Assembly: GCA_914767715.1 (NCBI GenBank)
Contig: OU612068.1
Coordinates: 29,264,001-29,328,000, forward strand
Direction of reading: 5' to 3'
Length of the DNA: 64,000 bases
Source of the DNA: Membranipora membranacea
Taxonomy: Eukaryota; Bryozoa; Gymnolaemata; Cheilostomatida; Membraniporidae
Within the stretch, counting starts at the first letter, position 1; every line of letters begins with the position of its first letter. The position numbers and the translations under genes are program-made. A model generated the notes under the pieces. That model saw only the letters and a list, made by a program, of their open reading frames with translations, did not search any database and was not told where the DNA came from. Positions 12,401 to 26,200 of this stretch are shown in pieces.

Positions 12401-15400
12401 TTGTTTTTTTGACAGATTTGTTCGACAGATTACCCCCTGAGCGGTGATAGTTATTGCGGAGTCGTGCACTTCTCCTTCTGGAGATTCGGAGAGTGGGTTG
12501 ATATATACATAGATGACAGGTTGCCCACACGAGACGGACAGCTAGTGTTTGCACATTGTGATACGCCCCAAGAGTTCTGGGTGGCTCTCATAGAGAAAGC
12601 TTATGCAAAGTAAGAATACCTCCTATTGTTTTGTTACTGTAAATATCTGTACTATTTTGATATCTTACATGATAAAAATGTGGGTTTAATTTTAGTGACC
12701 TGGCCTATGAAAGTTGATATCACGGGTAAAAATATTAGCAAACTTCAATCATTAGGATCATTTGCCAAAATCAAATATTTAGCAGCAGTAATATTTAGCA
12801 AATTGTGATAAGTGAAAGTGAATTTAAAATGCAACTGAAGTTTTCATCCTGTCTGGTGATCATGATTGTATATCAGTGTCTGGAATTACTTTTTCAGTAA
12901 TGATAATGACCAAAGATTAATCATTATTGGGTACATAACATAAAAACTGTATGAGAGAGTTCTAGGATAAAGGAGAGAGTTATATCTCCCTATACTTCTC
13001 ATCTACAGATTACACGGGTCATACGAAGCTATAGAAGGAGGACAAACTATGGACGCTCTTGTAGATCTTACTGGTGGCCTAGCTGAGCGACATGAGATTA
13101 AAGGTGTCGATCCGAGCATATATAAACTCATTCTCACTGCTAACAAAGCCGGCTCATTTATTGCGTGCTCAAGAAAGGTGTGTGAAGGCGATTCAAACTT
13201 ACTATAACCCAGTAGTCACATGTTCATCATTTCAACAAATCGTAATCAATCATCCTAAAACTCCCCCATTGCAGTTTATGAAATCTGTAAACAGTTGGGG
13301 TGCTGACCTTGAAGCATCGCGATCGCTTTTTCGTATCCTGGTCCAATCGCAAACAGTGGTGGTGTTAATAGGTGACTATCTGACGCTGTTCATCTGTACT
13401 ATCCAAGTGCTAATGGCCGCTAATGGTCACTAATGATAAGGAATCGCAAATTAGGTGTCATCCAAAAAGTGCAAGGAGCCCCTGGCGAGAGTATATTTCA
13501 TGGAAAATTTTGTGGCGCTGATTTTAAAAGTTTACCAGCTGGACAACAAAATCAAGGCGCATTCACAATGTGCTGCCATCGAAATATACTTGAGTATAAC
13601 AATATTTTGATGGTGCTATATTTTCTTTACATGTTGATTCATGAATTAGTGAGAGGTTGTGTGCTTACTAAACAACTCAACAATAATGCTATGAGCTGCC
13701 AACAAGCCCTCTCATACCTATGTTATAGTATTATACATATAAAAGTACATTAAGTTATGACCATGATGTTTGATGTTGGGTTTATAAGATATGAGGTATA
13801 ATCACATGGCAGCCCTGCTATAGGATCCTCATCTAATGTTGTGATGGACGCAAGATCTCTCAATGTTAGGTTTTGTTCACTATACAGCTCCAGTTGGGTG
13901 TTGTTTGGTTTGACAAATGAAAAATAATGACCTCTTTGAGATGACACAGATCTATTCTACAGATCTATTCCACCATTTTGGCTTGCCTGTTATATAATAA
14001 ATGACTTTTAAACTCTTTTCAGGGTGATTGGAAGAGTTCTAATCAGGCAGATGCAAACGGTTTGGTTGCAGGCCATGCCTACACAGTCACAGACGCTGTC
14101 AAAGTCCGACATAAAATGGGCACTGAGAAGTTACTCAGAATTAGAAATCCATGGGGCAACGAAACGGAGTGGAAGGGTTCATGGAGCGATAAGTAAGTTA
14201 CCGTCTTACAGGAGTAAAATAGTCCGTACAACAAGTTGTAACGCATATCTAGTTTCTGGCCGACTTACATACAGGAGCGTCAAATAGATGATAGTTGGAG
14301 ATACATAGGAATGGGAATACACAATATAATATGTGCCTAATAACATATTTAATATTTTTTCCAGCGATGAAAACTGGAACCTGTTGGACGAGGAGGCCAA
14401 GAGAAAGATCTCCTTCATGAGTAAGGCTGATGGTGAGTTCTGGATGAGCTATAGAGACTTCTGTAAGCAGTTCCAGGAGATAACTATCTGTACTATCGGG
14501 CCTGACTTTGATGGTGACGGCTCCGGTGATCATCCTGGTATGTAAATCTATGAGCCATAAAATAAAACCTCTGGGTAGGTTTGTATATAAATACTTAGAA
14601 TGTACGCAACAGACTTTACACCCCTACTCACTTTAGATACTCTGCCATCCGCAATATTAAAGGTTAAATAGAGCTACGGAGTCAAAGTTTTAGAGCACAA
14701 TTTGTGCAGTTTTTAAACTCAGTCTTCCTTAAAAGATAAATTTTATTATGTCCATCAATTTTTAGACAACTAGTACCGAATCTTTTAAGCTCGACAAAAT
14801 AAATTTATTTATTTGCCGAGCTTAAAAACACATGTGGCAGAGACAGAATACAATACATACATTCACTTCGTGTGAGTCTTACAAGCTAGAACCAAAGATA
14901 GTGAGATGATGATGTCTCTTGCCCCATTATCAAAATCTGTAGATTCTATGTGTTTGTTTTATGTTTGAGAACTATTTATTTACAAACAGCATTAGCCCCC
15001 TAGCTACAATGATGGTGATGGTATAGCTGTAACTATAACAAAGACATCACTTTCAATTCAACTATAGCATGACACTACAATATAACAATAGCAAATTGTC
15101 ATGTTATATCTACAGTCTACTGTTCTTTGCCCTAGATAAGTTTGTATATTTATATTAATTGCTGATGAATTTATATTGTATATAAAACAGGTCATGTTGA
15201 GCACACTAAAGGTGAATGGATTCCAGGCCTATCAGCAGGTGGCTCTCGAAATGATCTAGAATCATTCTCTAAAAACCCTCAATACCTCCTAACGCTACAC
15301 GAACCAGGTAAAAAAACACTTAGATATGTCCTCACCCTACACAATGAACTCCCTCTCCATTTATTGCTCTACCTACATGATCAAGGGAGTAACATGCCTT

Positions 15401-16191
15401 CTGTTCTCCATCATTCCTGGCTTGTAGTTACTTTATGGCAACAGTAAGGTATTGATTGCATGAACTCGGGAGGCAGGGAAGTTGGGTATATCCCACCGTA
15501 GCATATACCCAACCTCCCTGCATGTCGCACACTCCCTGCACAAAGATATACAGTACTTTCAATTCACAGAAGTTATCCTCTTACTTTTTAACCCATTTGG
15601 TTGGAAATAAGAAAGGAGATGAAAGGAATGGATGTAACTGTATTTTGTTATATTTCCAGATGATTTTGACCCAATAGCTGATGATCCTGACCTGGAGGGT
15701 AAATGTAGCGTAGTGATTGCTCTAATGCAGGAACATCGCAGATCTCAACGCCATCTCGGTGTCAAAACTCTACAGATTGGATATATTCTATATAAGGTAT
15801 GCAGTAATGCACTGCTTGATCCTCTTAACTGTACTCAGTCACATTGACTATTATATCGACATAGAAATAATATACAATTAAGTTTGTCTGTATCTGGAGT
15901 TGCCCTCCTTCATATTGACAGGCAAGCATCCAGTGGTTACAAAACAGATCTTTTGAATATCTTTTACTGTTACAGGTTACCGATCCTAATTGTGGACGAC
16001 TCGGTACTAACCATTTCCGGTATAATTACGATGCCGGGAGGTCGGGTGTGTATATAAACTACAGAGAAGTTAGTAATAGATTTGAGTTAGATCCGGGACA
16101 CTATGTCATAATACCCTCAACGTTCAACAGAGACGACTCAGGCTCGTTCCTCATCAGAGCTTTCGCACAGAAGAATTTTAACCTAAAGTGA
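9487..16191 (+). CDS. Calpain-type cysteine protease with N-terminal acylation motif, no EF-hands (579 aa)
   Basis: Ten exons: 9487-9771, 9945-10091, 11696-11827, 12416-12609, 13009-13177, 14023-14192, 14365-14537, 15191-15307, 15660-15796 and 15976-16191; 1740 bases, exactly in frame. The start MGCAASS is a classic N-myristoylation signal, with Cys3 available for palmitoylation. It is followed by about 80 low-complexity residues. The CysPc protease core follows. Its triad is complete: Cys170 in [11 protein letters not shown], His327 in [13 protein letters not shown] and Asn351 in RIRNPWGN. The spacings of 157 and 24 residues equal those of classical calpains. After the core comes the calpain beta-sandwich (C2-like) domain, with acidic DFDGDGSGD and [11 protein letters not shown] loops. 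The chain ends there and the penta-EF-hand domain is absent. The TGA stop overlaps a good donor (AA|GTGAGT at 16188); splicing to 16413 would only change the tail to NLKPL. It is probably a membrane-tethered, calcium-regulated processing protease. Confidence 0.93.
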
Positions 16192-18421
16192 GTTTACATT
16201 GGAGATCTGAGTACCATATAATACAATTAGGAAAACTGTATTTTTGTCAACTCATAGGCCCGAATACTAAGTCTAATTAGAGTATATGATAAGCTGTCTC
16301 CTTTCAAGAGAAATTCCAACAGTTTAAACTAGGGCACAAAGATAAAGGAAATAAAGACTTTAAAGTATGCATCATGTAACTGAAACTAATCGGGAAACTG
16401 ATCGTATTTTTTAGGCCGTTATGAGAGACAAAGTCGGAGAATTGAAGGTTGAACATCACACCTAACGACAGTTCAGGGAGTCCATCATATTAATGTGCCT
16501 TCATAAGTCACTGATGCCTTCATTCTTATCTAGTCAGCAGAAGACAAGATCATCTCATACAGTATTACAAACACTTGGAAGATGCAAAGGCTTACTGCTG
16601 AATAATTTACAGGTTGTGTCCCCTTGTGCCAAAAGATGACAAGTCTATAATGCATAGCAAAAACGAACAAACCGCCGAACTGTCTCGCCTCTCGGAGCAT
16701 GCCATTTAGTTCTCTAATAGGATCACATGAAGTTGAGACATACAGTCAAAGACAGCTATAAATTGAATAAATCCAGAGTTTGGCAAATATAATACCAATT
16801 TTAGTACGCGAGTACAACCCATTGGCCTGCAACAAAAATCCAGGAACACCCAATAGCTAGTCTGAGCCCCCCAGACTTTTGCCCCCACCCGACGGCACCC
16901 CGCAAGGTTAAATCATCTTATTGGTTAGGGCCAATGGTTTGTCTCAACAAGACCATGATTTGTTGCAAATGAACAACTTACCAAACATATTCTGTCAAAA
17001 TCACTGAAGTCACAAGTGTCTTGACTCAAATCGTGTGTTATTTAGAAGCTGGTTGCCACTCTCAAGGTTTATATTTTTATATGGATTATGCATTTTCAAT
17101 CAGTATGCAATTCTTGTGAAGAATTCATCAATATTATTAATTATCATATTTTCAGCCATATTTTCAATAATGACTGCTGACGTCTTACCAAACATGTGAA
17201 CGCGAATATGCTTGCTTTCTTCTTAACTGTGCAGACATAGCATTGTGAATTCTTAATATGGAAAATTTATTATTTAGATCAGTCTCTGAAGAAATCAGTT
17301 ATTAATTTTAGCATTCTATTAAATATTTAGTTTTAATCATTAGGAAACCCATTTCTTGTATTAATCTTATCGAATGTGTAGGTTACATGGCAGAAGAATA
17401 AATTTCAAAGAAACTGGTTTGGACGATCTAATGTTACTACTCTTCATATCAGCATTGCCCATAAAGCTCTCTAAAATGGTTACAGAGTTTGCTGTCTATA
17501 ACTGTCTCTCAACCTGAATCCGCAGTGAGGTATTTGTTAGCTATAGCTGATTAGACTGTCATTTTTAACTATTCGAGAGATTATAGGGTATATAGATGAT
17601 CTACGCCACCAATTGATCTAATGTGTAAAAAGGAGTCTGGGTCTTTTGGTAATTACACTATCTGCATAGACTTACCATAGAGAAGAGTTTGTTCCATCTG
17701 GCGATGGAGAGACGCTTAAAAGGCTGTGTATCAACTCTCAAGGCGCCTGGGGGGTCTTTCAATTAGAAAGAGTGATCCTTTACCAAAGCAAGTTATCACT
17801 ATCACATCGCTCAAAATTATCACTCACTTGGTGTTTCAATTAGAGAAAATCGCTCCCAAATCGCTCACTCAGAATGTATATAGTTCTATCAAGTGACTGA
17901 GCCATCTGAAAGCGAGGTATCGCTCACTCACTGAGTGAGCGATAAGATTGCGATTTTGGCTGAAAGACCCCCAGGATAATCGAATTTTGCAATCTAACTC
18001 CGGCAACAGAAGAAACCATAGTTTTTCTAGTCCTAAGTTACATAACCATGTGGTATGCAGATAATTCCTTCGAGATCAGCTAAAGAAGTCCTTAAATATG
18101 TGAGTAAAGATAACAAAGATATGAAAACTGGCAAGAGTTGCCCTACCTTATTGCTGATTTTAGGTATTTGATATCTAGAAAACTTTTATGGGGAACAAAT
18201 AATAAAACTCACCCTCACAAATGAAAATAAAAAACCAAGACAAATATAAATAGGAGATTAGAATAAATCTAGAAATTCATTAATGAATTTGAGAACAGTT
18301 TAATTTATCTGAAAAAAAAACAAAATTATGATTACATAAAAAATTTCCACAATAAAAGGGATTTTGAGTTTATGGTAGCAGTGAGTACAGCCGGTCTAGA
18401 AGAACCAAAATTTTCATCATC
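16192..18421. other. Intergenic between calpain and PMPCB
   Basis: Holds the calpain 3' end, including a possible untranslated exon from 16413, and a MITE at 17749-17972. No other gene is seen; the short open frames here have no recognisable product. Confidence 0.6.
17749..17972. mobile_element. MITE family 1, copy 1 (224 bp)
   Basis: Begins GGGGGGTCTTTCAATTAGAAA and ends GGCTGAAAGACCCCC. An internal GTTTCAATTAGAGAAAATCGCTC segment and repeated CGCTCACT motifs are shared with the copy at 23988-24246, which lies in the opposite orientation. Non-coding, with terminal inverted repeats of about 15-20 bases. I see no convincing target-site duplication, and the superfamily is not assigned. Confidence 0.8.
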
Positions 18422-21400
18422 ATGGCATCAAGAGTGATGCTGGTTTCTGCAGCTTTATCACGCAATGTTACCCGACAGTTCATGGTAAGTGCTTGTCAGA
18501 AGATATTCCAATAAGCTACTTATCTGTCCTGGTGTGTTCTCATATGAATAGAATAACCAATAATAGAGTGAACCTACCTCAGTACCATCATCATCATCAG
18601 TTCATTTTTATTTGTTTGACGAGTCTGATCATATGAACACCATCAGACCAGCCAAAGAGTTACTCAAGTCACAAATGTGACTCCCAGCAAGCTACCCCTT
18701 GCTCATAGCCACTGTAACTGTTATAAAATACTTCTCCAGTCCTACTCCTTGATGAAACAGTCTTGATTGATCATCATTATCATCTTATTCTAATCTTGAT
18801 CTTCCTTCATGAACTCAACCAACTAACTATTCTCAGTCCCTGGCTGGGCTGGCAAATTAAAAAACCCACCATGATGATAACATTAGTCTTAGTTTATATT
18901 AAGAAGGTCTGGACCTGGCCTTTGCTCCCAGATTTTCATTTATGAATGATATTGGTTGTCCAGTCCTGTCTCATGATTTTCCTAAGACTCTAGCTGGAGT
19001 ACAGCTAGTCTCCGGAGAGACGAATTGTTTTTTATTTTATTTAACCTACTACCTACCCGGGACTGGCCTTACCTGGATAAGAAGTATTAATAAGTTAGTC
19101 CTTGCTTATATAGGCATGACAGACATGTCATGAATTTGATTACATTTTGTGATAGCAGGGAGCCATATGGGCATGTATATTAATGAAGGAGAAAAGAAAG
19201 GGAGTGTTTGCATGATAACTTCTGACAAGCTTGAAGAACAAGACATATCAGCTCTCACTCTAAAAGACTTGAGTGCCTTTCCTGCCTTTTTACATTTGAG
19301 TATTCTCAAAGTTAGTGAAAGAAAACGATTTACGATTACCGTTCTTCCATCATCTTACAACCTAAGCCAATAATCACATGGTTAGATATTGCTGACAGCC
19401 AAGAGCGACATAAATCTTCATAACTGCTCAAGGCTCTATTAGTTCTAGCCTCGGGACTAGTTTCTCACTAGTACATGATGTGATGTTCATAAGAAGTTTG
19501 ATCAATCGATACCGGATATGTATATTGTGGTATTATCAACAACATTATTTTTGTTACAGACAACAGGCGTAAGACTGCAGTCAACAGCTACACCAAACTA
19601 CAGAGCCTCACTATGGAATGTACCGGAGACTGAGGTGACCACCCTCAGTAACGGACTAAGAGTAGCCACTGAGAACACAGGCAATCCTACATGCACCGTC
19701 GGTCTGTGGATTGATGCTGGAAGCAGATATGAAACTGAGAAAACTAATGGAGTCGCTCATTTTCTCGAACACATGATCTTCAAGGTAGGATCCTCTTAGT
19801 GACATTTTACCACTACTTGACCTGCAGGTATATTATACATAGTATATGTCAGCGAAGTGTTATCGTTTGCGGCTCTTATCAGGAATGATGCTTGATGAAA
19901 TTCAAAGAATTTTGATTAAAACAGAATAATGTTGGTAATTCTATGATTATCAGGGAACACAGAAAAGATCACAGACAGATTTGGAGCTTGAAGTAGAAAA
20001 CATGGGAGCTCATCTCAACGCTTACACATCACGAGAACAAACGGTGTACTACGCTAAAAGCTTCTCTAACGATCTGGAGAAATCAGTGGAAATTCTCTCA
20101 GGTATGTTGCTAGCTGGTTTACTATATGTTCTACTGCGTGTGATTTTAAGAGAACTAAGGGTTATGGATCTAGATGGAATCGAGTAATAAAAAGGAGTTC
20201 TTGATTAATGCCTTTGTTGTTAACACTACAGTTCTTGTGATTATCAGATATCGTACAGAATAGTAACCTTGGTGAGAAGGAGATCGAGAGAGAACGAGGA
20301 GTCATCCTCCGTGAGATGCAGGAAGTGGAGACAAATCTACAGGAGGTTGTATTCGATCATTTACACACTACAGCTTTCCAGGGCTCTACCCTCGGATTCA
20401 CAATCCTCGGACCCACTGAAAATATCAAGTAAGTTTTTTATATAGAAGTCATAAATTATACATATTTATTATTATATATGTACTTTACACTATAGCTATG
20501 AAATGAGTAGACACATGTGATAGTAGCTGAGGAAAGGAATATGTGACATCATGGTCCTATTTGAGAGCACCCTGATTAGTTTTTGAGTTTTACCTACAGC
20601 TTATTCGAGGTTTTAATATAATTGCATGTCTGATGTCAGGATACCCATTGTGTGATTAAACCCATAAAGATGTATAACTTTAATAATCATTTAATGATGT
20701 CACCATTTATAATTGAATAAATTAATCTTAATTATCAGCTCTATCCAAAAGAAGGACCTAACAGACTATGTAGGCAGCCATTACAAGGCTCCACGTATCG
20801 TGTTGGCTGGAGCCGGTGGTGTGGACCACGCTAAGTTGTGCTCTCTTGCTGAGAAACATCTCGGAAATCTCTCTGTATCATATGAGGATTCTGCTTTCGG
20901 TGTCCCAACTCTGCCACCAACATCCTTTACTGGTAGTGAGGTAAGTGAGAAATAGAAGGGAACTTATCTACGGGCTTCATCACTCTGTATCTATAATATT
21001 GCATAATGTGATGAAATTGGGAGTTCTCCTCTCACCTTACAAGAGTGGACAATATCTAAATATTTTCCTTAATTATTGAATAGCAGGTGGTGTAAAAATT
21101 GGAGTGGAGTGTATTCATACTCTAATGGTGCTTTTTACTGCTACTCATTTATAGGTGTTACTTATTGAGAACTATTGTTATTCACAGATTCGACAAAGAG
21201 ATGACGCTATGCCCCTGGCTCATGTAGCTATGGCCGTGGAGACATGTGGATGGGATAACGCCGATAATATACCTCTGATGATAGCTAACACCATGATCGG
21301 TAGCTGGGATAGGAGTATGGGTGGGGGTGGTAACCTCCCCTCTGTGTTAGCTGCTAAGTGTGCTAACAGTAATATGGCTCACAGCTTCCAATCATTCAAT

Positions 21401-22436
21401 ACTAACTACACAGATACCGGCCTGTGGGGTATTTATCTTGTGGCTGAGCCCATGCAGCTTGATGACCTCACACTTGCCATACAGAGTGAATGGTGAGTTG
21501 TCTATTACTTATAACGTCTTGTTGAGGAATCATTATCTCACCGGCTCTCCTCACTATAGTTTATGTGTTACAGTGTCATTATTTTGCGGGAGATTGAATT
21601 CAAACTGTTTCTCCTTAACTACAAATTACATCTCATTTAATTTTCTGTCCAGCGTGATCAATTTACAAGGCTGCTGGCTTATTGAAATATCATCATCCTT
21701 TAATAAATGTTGTCAGGATGCACCGAGTATCCCTTACCCTGATGGATATAATAATATGCTTATTTATTGTTTAGGATGAGACTTTGTAAAAACGTCACGG
21801 ATATGGAAGTAAGAAGAGCTAAGAATATACTGAAGGCTAACCTCTTACTTCAGTTAGACGGTACCACACCTGTGTGTGAGGATATCGGCCGACAGATGCT
21901 CTGTTACGGCAGACGTATCCCTCTAGCAGAACTTGATCAGAGAATAGAGGTTTGTATAGATTACTAATCACACTTTATGGTGACAAGAACATGTAACCTC
22001 TACATGACAACAGCTCTAATAATACAAACATGTCTTCTCATCTAGTTATTTCCATTCGCTGTATTGACATCGTACCTTGAAAGTAGCTGAGTTATTGACC
22101 ACTTAGTAAGAAGAATCATAATAATTAATATAATATGACGTGTCTAACTCTGATCCCATGAAGGGAATGATACAATGGCGAAAGGGAATAGTCTTCGTGA
22201 ATTTATATGAGAAATAGTGTATAACCTTGTGTTATCTAATTGACAAGGTTTTCAGTTAGACAAACCTGTCAATATGAAGTATTTGTGTATTTCAGATGGT
22301 TGATGCACGAGCAGTGATGGAAGTATGTAACAAGTATATATATGACAGGTGTTTAGCTGTGTCTGCTGTCGGACCCATCGAGGCTTTACCTGACTATGTT
22401 CAACTTAGATCTAGGCAATACTGGGTCAGGACATAA
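18422..22436 (+). CDS. PMPCB: Mitochondrial processing peptidase, beta subunit (479 aa)
   Basis: Eight exons: 18422-18484, 19560-19784, 19954-20101, 20248-20428, 20739-20940, 21188-21492, 21775-21949 and 22296-22436. Phases agree at each junction and the total is 1440 bases including TAA. The length is what is usual for the beta subunit. The first exon is an Arg-rich, acid-free mitochondrial presequence ([20 protein letters not shown]). The M16 metalloprotease inverted zinc motif HFLEH (His88, Glu91, His92) is intact, and Glu168 in GVILREMQE is the third ligand at the expected spacing of 76. The glycine-rich loop is present as [12 protein letters not shown]. The subunit works with PMPCA in the matrix to remove presequences from imported proteins. 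An intact zinc site favours PMPCB over PMPCA; the related complex III core 1 protein is the main alternative. Confidence 0.93.
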
Positions 22437-23257
22437 CTGACTGTCCTTTTTTAACTCATTTCTTTTCCCAGTAGTTTATTTAATTGTGATGCCAGTGCCA
22501 AATAAATGACATCGTGTTTTGGTAATACTTCATATTTTCACTCATCTTGAAGTTTCTGAGCAGTATCACTAGGCAATTTTCCAAGTAATGTTCATGTGAG
22601 CAAGGAGGTTTTGGAATTCATGAAGTATATAAAATATATTTTGTGCGACCATAACTCTGTTTAATTATCAGGATTATTGATATAACCCATCACCTCATTG
22701 GCCTATGTATAACCCATCACCTCATTGGGCAGATATATTCAAACTAACCCTGAAAGCAGGAAGATGAGGGTAAAATGTCATGTCCATATCTCATGTAGTA
22801 ACAAAAGTGTGGAATGTAAATTCAAAGTGATGAAATTCAATTCAAGCTGTACAGGACCAGTCATAAATACAAAATTACCTTTTGCACCTTGGCTTTTTAG
22901 CACTGGTTTTGACCATTATAAGTCGGTTCCATAGTAACAGGTAAAAATGGTGCGTGGAAGCTGGAACCCAGTAGCGCACCGATACATGTATAAAAAAAGA
23001 ACAAATGGGCTCTGATATTAATGGGGCCTACTCAAAAGCTAGCTAACATTCTTGGTTTGATAACATTTTGATAAAACCATCAACATATATTATGATTATG
23101 GATGAAACTGATCACTGAGGAGAAAAATTATGGTTAGCTCAAAGCTGTCATTTAATACTAATGATGCTGTTATAGAAAGTAATGGCAGGAGAGATAGCAT
23201 TTTGTTTTGGTATAGAAAAGTGTTGTTTTGCAAGTCATGTATTTCATTGCACACAGA
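22437..23257. other. Intergenic between the convergent PMPCB and P450 genes
   Basis: The genes converge, so this region holds both 3' ends. A 20-base direct repeat (ATAACCCATCACCTCATTGG) occurs twice at about 22682-22729. Nothing else is seen. Confidence 0.5.
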
Positions 23258-26200
23258 TTAACTTTCTTTGTGATGTCGATTGGTTACTTTGAGTATAATA
23301 GTCTCCTCCGGGTCTATTCTCATTGTCTTCGCAAAAGTGAAAGGCTTGGTCTGTAACATAGAAAGAGCTAGTTAGGGTTATATGTGAGACACGACAGAAT
23401 ATCACAATTATAGAGAAAAGCTGAAGAGAGGAGGACAATCCCTTCTACTATCATTTGCTGACCGAATTACACAGAACCTTACCATTGTCTCCTCGCATGT
23501 CTCAATCTTAAAATTCCTGACTACAGCTGCCAGACCGATCTTCATCTCCATTATGGCGAGTCTCATGGCGATACAGTTCCTGTTTCCCATTCCGAACGGA
23601 ATCCAGGCGTGCTGATGTCTACTATCCTTAAGTTCTTTAGTGTACCTGTGATGTTAGCATACAAATTACATGAATGAGTTCTCCAAAGAAGTTCTCCACA
23701 ATATATTCGTTGGTAGATGAATGATTACAGCGTTGCTTCTACTATGCTGTTGAATATAAACCTCAAAGCGAGGCATTATTTCCAGTTATACCAAGTATGA
23801 TTCATAATTGGGTGGTGGGCAGCCTGTCTCGACAAGCTTCTTTAAAAGTATAGTTGGGTGAAAGTTATTATGCAAACAACAAGCTTACTCTCATATCAAA
23901 GGCATGATTTTTTACTGCAAGGAGAAAACCCAAAACCATCAATTTACCCTTGCAGCACATAATAACAAAGCATTTAAGGAATGATACAGGGGGGTCTTTC
24001 AATTAGAAACAGCCAAAATCGCAATATTATCGCTCACTCCCTGAGTGAGTGATACCTGCTAGGGGTCTCGCTTTCAGATCGCTCAGTCACTTGATGGAAC
24101 TATATACATTCTGAGTGAGCGATTTGGGAGTGATTTTCTCTAATTGAAACACCAAGTGAGTGATAATTTTGAGTGATGTGATACTGATGTGATAGTGATA
24201 ACTTGCTTTAGTAAAGGATCACTCTTTCTAATTGAAAGACCCCCCTGCTTATTCAATGAGATTTAGAGTCACTTACCTCTCAGGCTCAAATTTGAATGGT
24301 TCTGGCCAGATTTCAGGATCATGATGTATAGCGTAAATACAGGCATTCAATATTCCTCCTTTAGGTAATGTAATGCCGTCTATGACAGTCTCTTCATTTA
24401 TATGTCTCTCTACCCTGAAGTGATACAGTAGATATTATTGTATTGACATTTTGTATTTTATCATCATGACAGTCCGCTCTCATCTGAACTACAACCAATT
24501 TTTCAATGAGTTTTAGCTTTTTTTCTGCCCTAATAGCTCATCCTTGGTGTTTTGGATCAATTCGACCATGTTTTATCAATCAGTGTGTGTAACACAGTGT
24601 CATAATGGTACTCTGGAGTCGTGCTGCTCCGTTTGAAAGGAGAGCAACTCCCACTCTGCTTGCTGTAATAACTAGAAAGGGAAGTTATTTGTACACTTAA
24701 ATCTAGAGCAGTGATCTATTACTGCCCCATGTATACAGATACTCAGCTCATGCTCATAGAGGCTCATGCTCAAAGTAGTGAATCCGCATGCGTTTTGAGT
24801 ACCCGATCAATTTGAATTTATGGATTAATAATACAAACCTTGGAGCTGCAGGGTAGAGTCGCATTGTCTCATTTAAAACCCATTCTAGGTACTCCATTTT
24901 ATCTACTTCATCATAACCAGGCTGCTCATCAAGTGGCCTTCCTTCCATTACCCGCTCTATCTCCATGAAAAGCTACAGAGGCAAAAAAATAGGCTAATCT
25001 CAAGGTGAAGATACAGCACTTTTATATTTCGGAGAGAGTAATAGAGATGATTGATTAACCAAGACACAGCAAGGTAACTATAGTGCTACACAGATTGATC
25101 GTGCACATGGAAATTCATGAAGTTTGTAGAATAGCGCAAGATTAATTTCCTAAGCTATCTTTATCGCTACCATGAAAACTATTATCACCACAGCCAATAC
25201 TTTCATTAGACTGAAATAACGTTGCGTTGTAACAAGTCTGTGTTGTGATCTGCAGGGAGCCATCAAAGCAGGCAAATAAACGAAATCGAGAGGAGCGTTT
25301 TTGATCTGGCTATTATATCTCTGAAAGTTATGCGCATCCATCCTCAAAACTTTACAACATGTTATTTGAGACGTTGATGGATATAATGTGAAAGTAAGAA
25401 TGTGATTGACCCATTAGCCCAGAAGTTAAGTGTGAAAAACCATACCAGAGAAGCAGAGAAGCATGTGGTTATTATAATAAAGTCTAAACGATGTAATAGC
25501 TGGAGACATAAGAGTATATAATAAGATTCATACCTTTTCTTGCACATGAGGGCTCCATGCTAACTCATACATTGCGTAATTTAAAGTTGAAGCCGTTGTC
25601 TCAAATCCAGCTGCGAAGAAGAGCATAGCATTTCCAACCAGTTCATCCTTTGACAAACCTACAAATCAACATGGCTTTAGCTTATTCTTATACCATACCA
25701 AACAAAATCTGCAAATCCTAGTATTTTATATACAAACACTTGCTTCAATTGTGATATTATGTGGTGTTCTCTGCATCTTGAACAAAACAACTAAAATTTT
25801 TGTAATAAAATCATTGGCTCAATAATTTTAATAACATACCATTTTCTGACCATAGAATGCCATATTTGTCTTTGTGTGTTGTTGCTTCAGAAGTATCTGT
25901 TGGTTGCAGTACAATTTTATTTAGACAAAGCTGAAGGAAGTCTTTGTCCTTGCTCTCCGGTTCTCTGCCAGCTATGAGTTTGTCCAAAAGTGATTTGAAG
26001 TATTCAGCTGCTTTCATGTCAAACAAGTCCAGCCCAAGCCATTTCAGATATTTTACCATCGATTTGGGGCATAATACTATAAGGAAAAGAGAACAAGGCA
26101 GTTATAATCATTATCTAAGCAATATTATATGAAGATCACTTAGAGACACTTGAATATAAAAATATTTTGGCAATAAAAGACGATAGCAACATAATAATTG

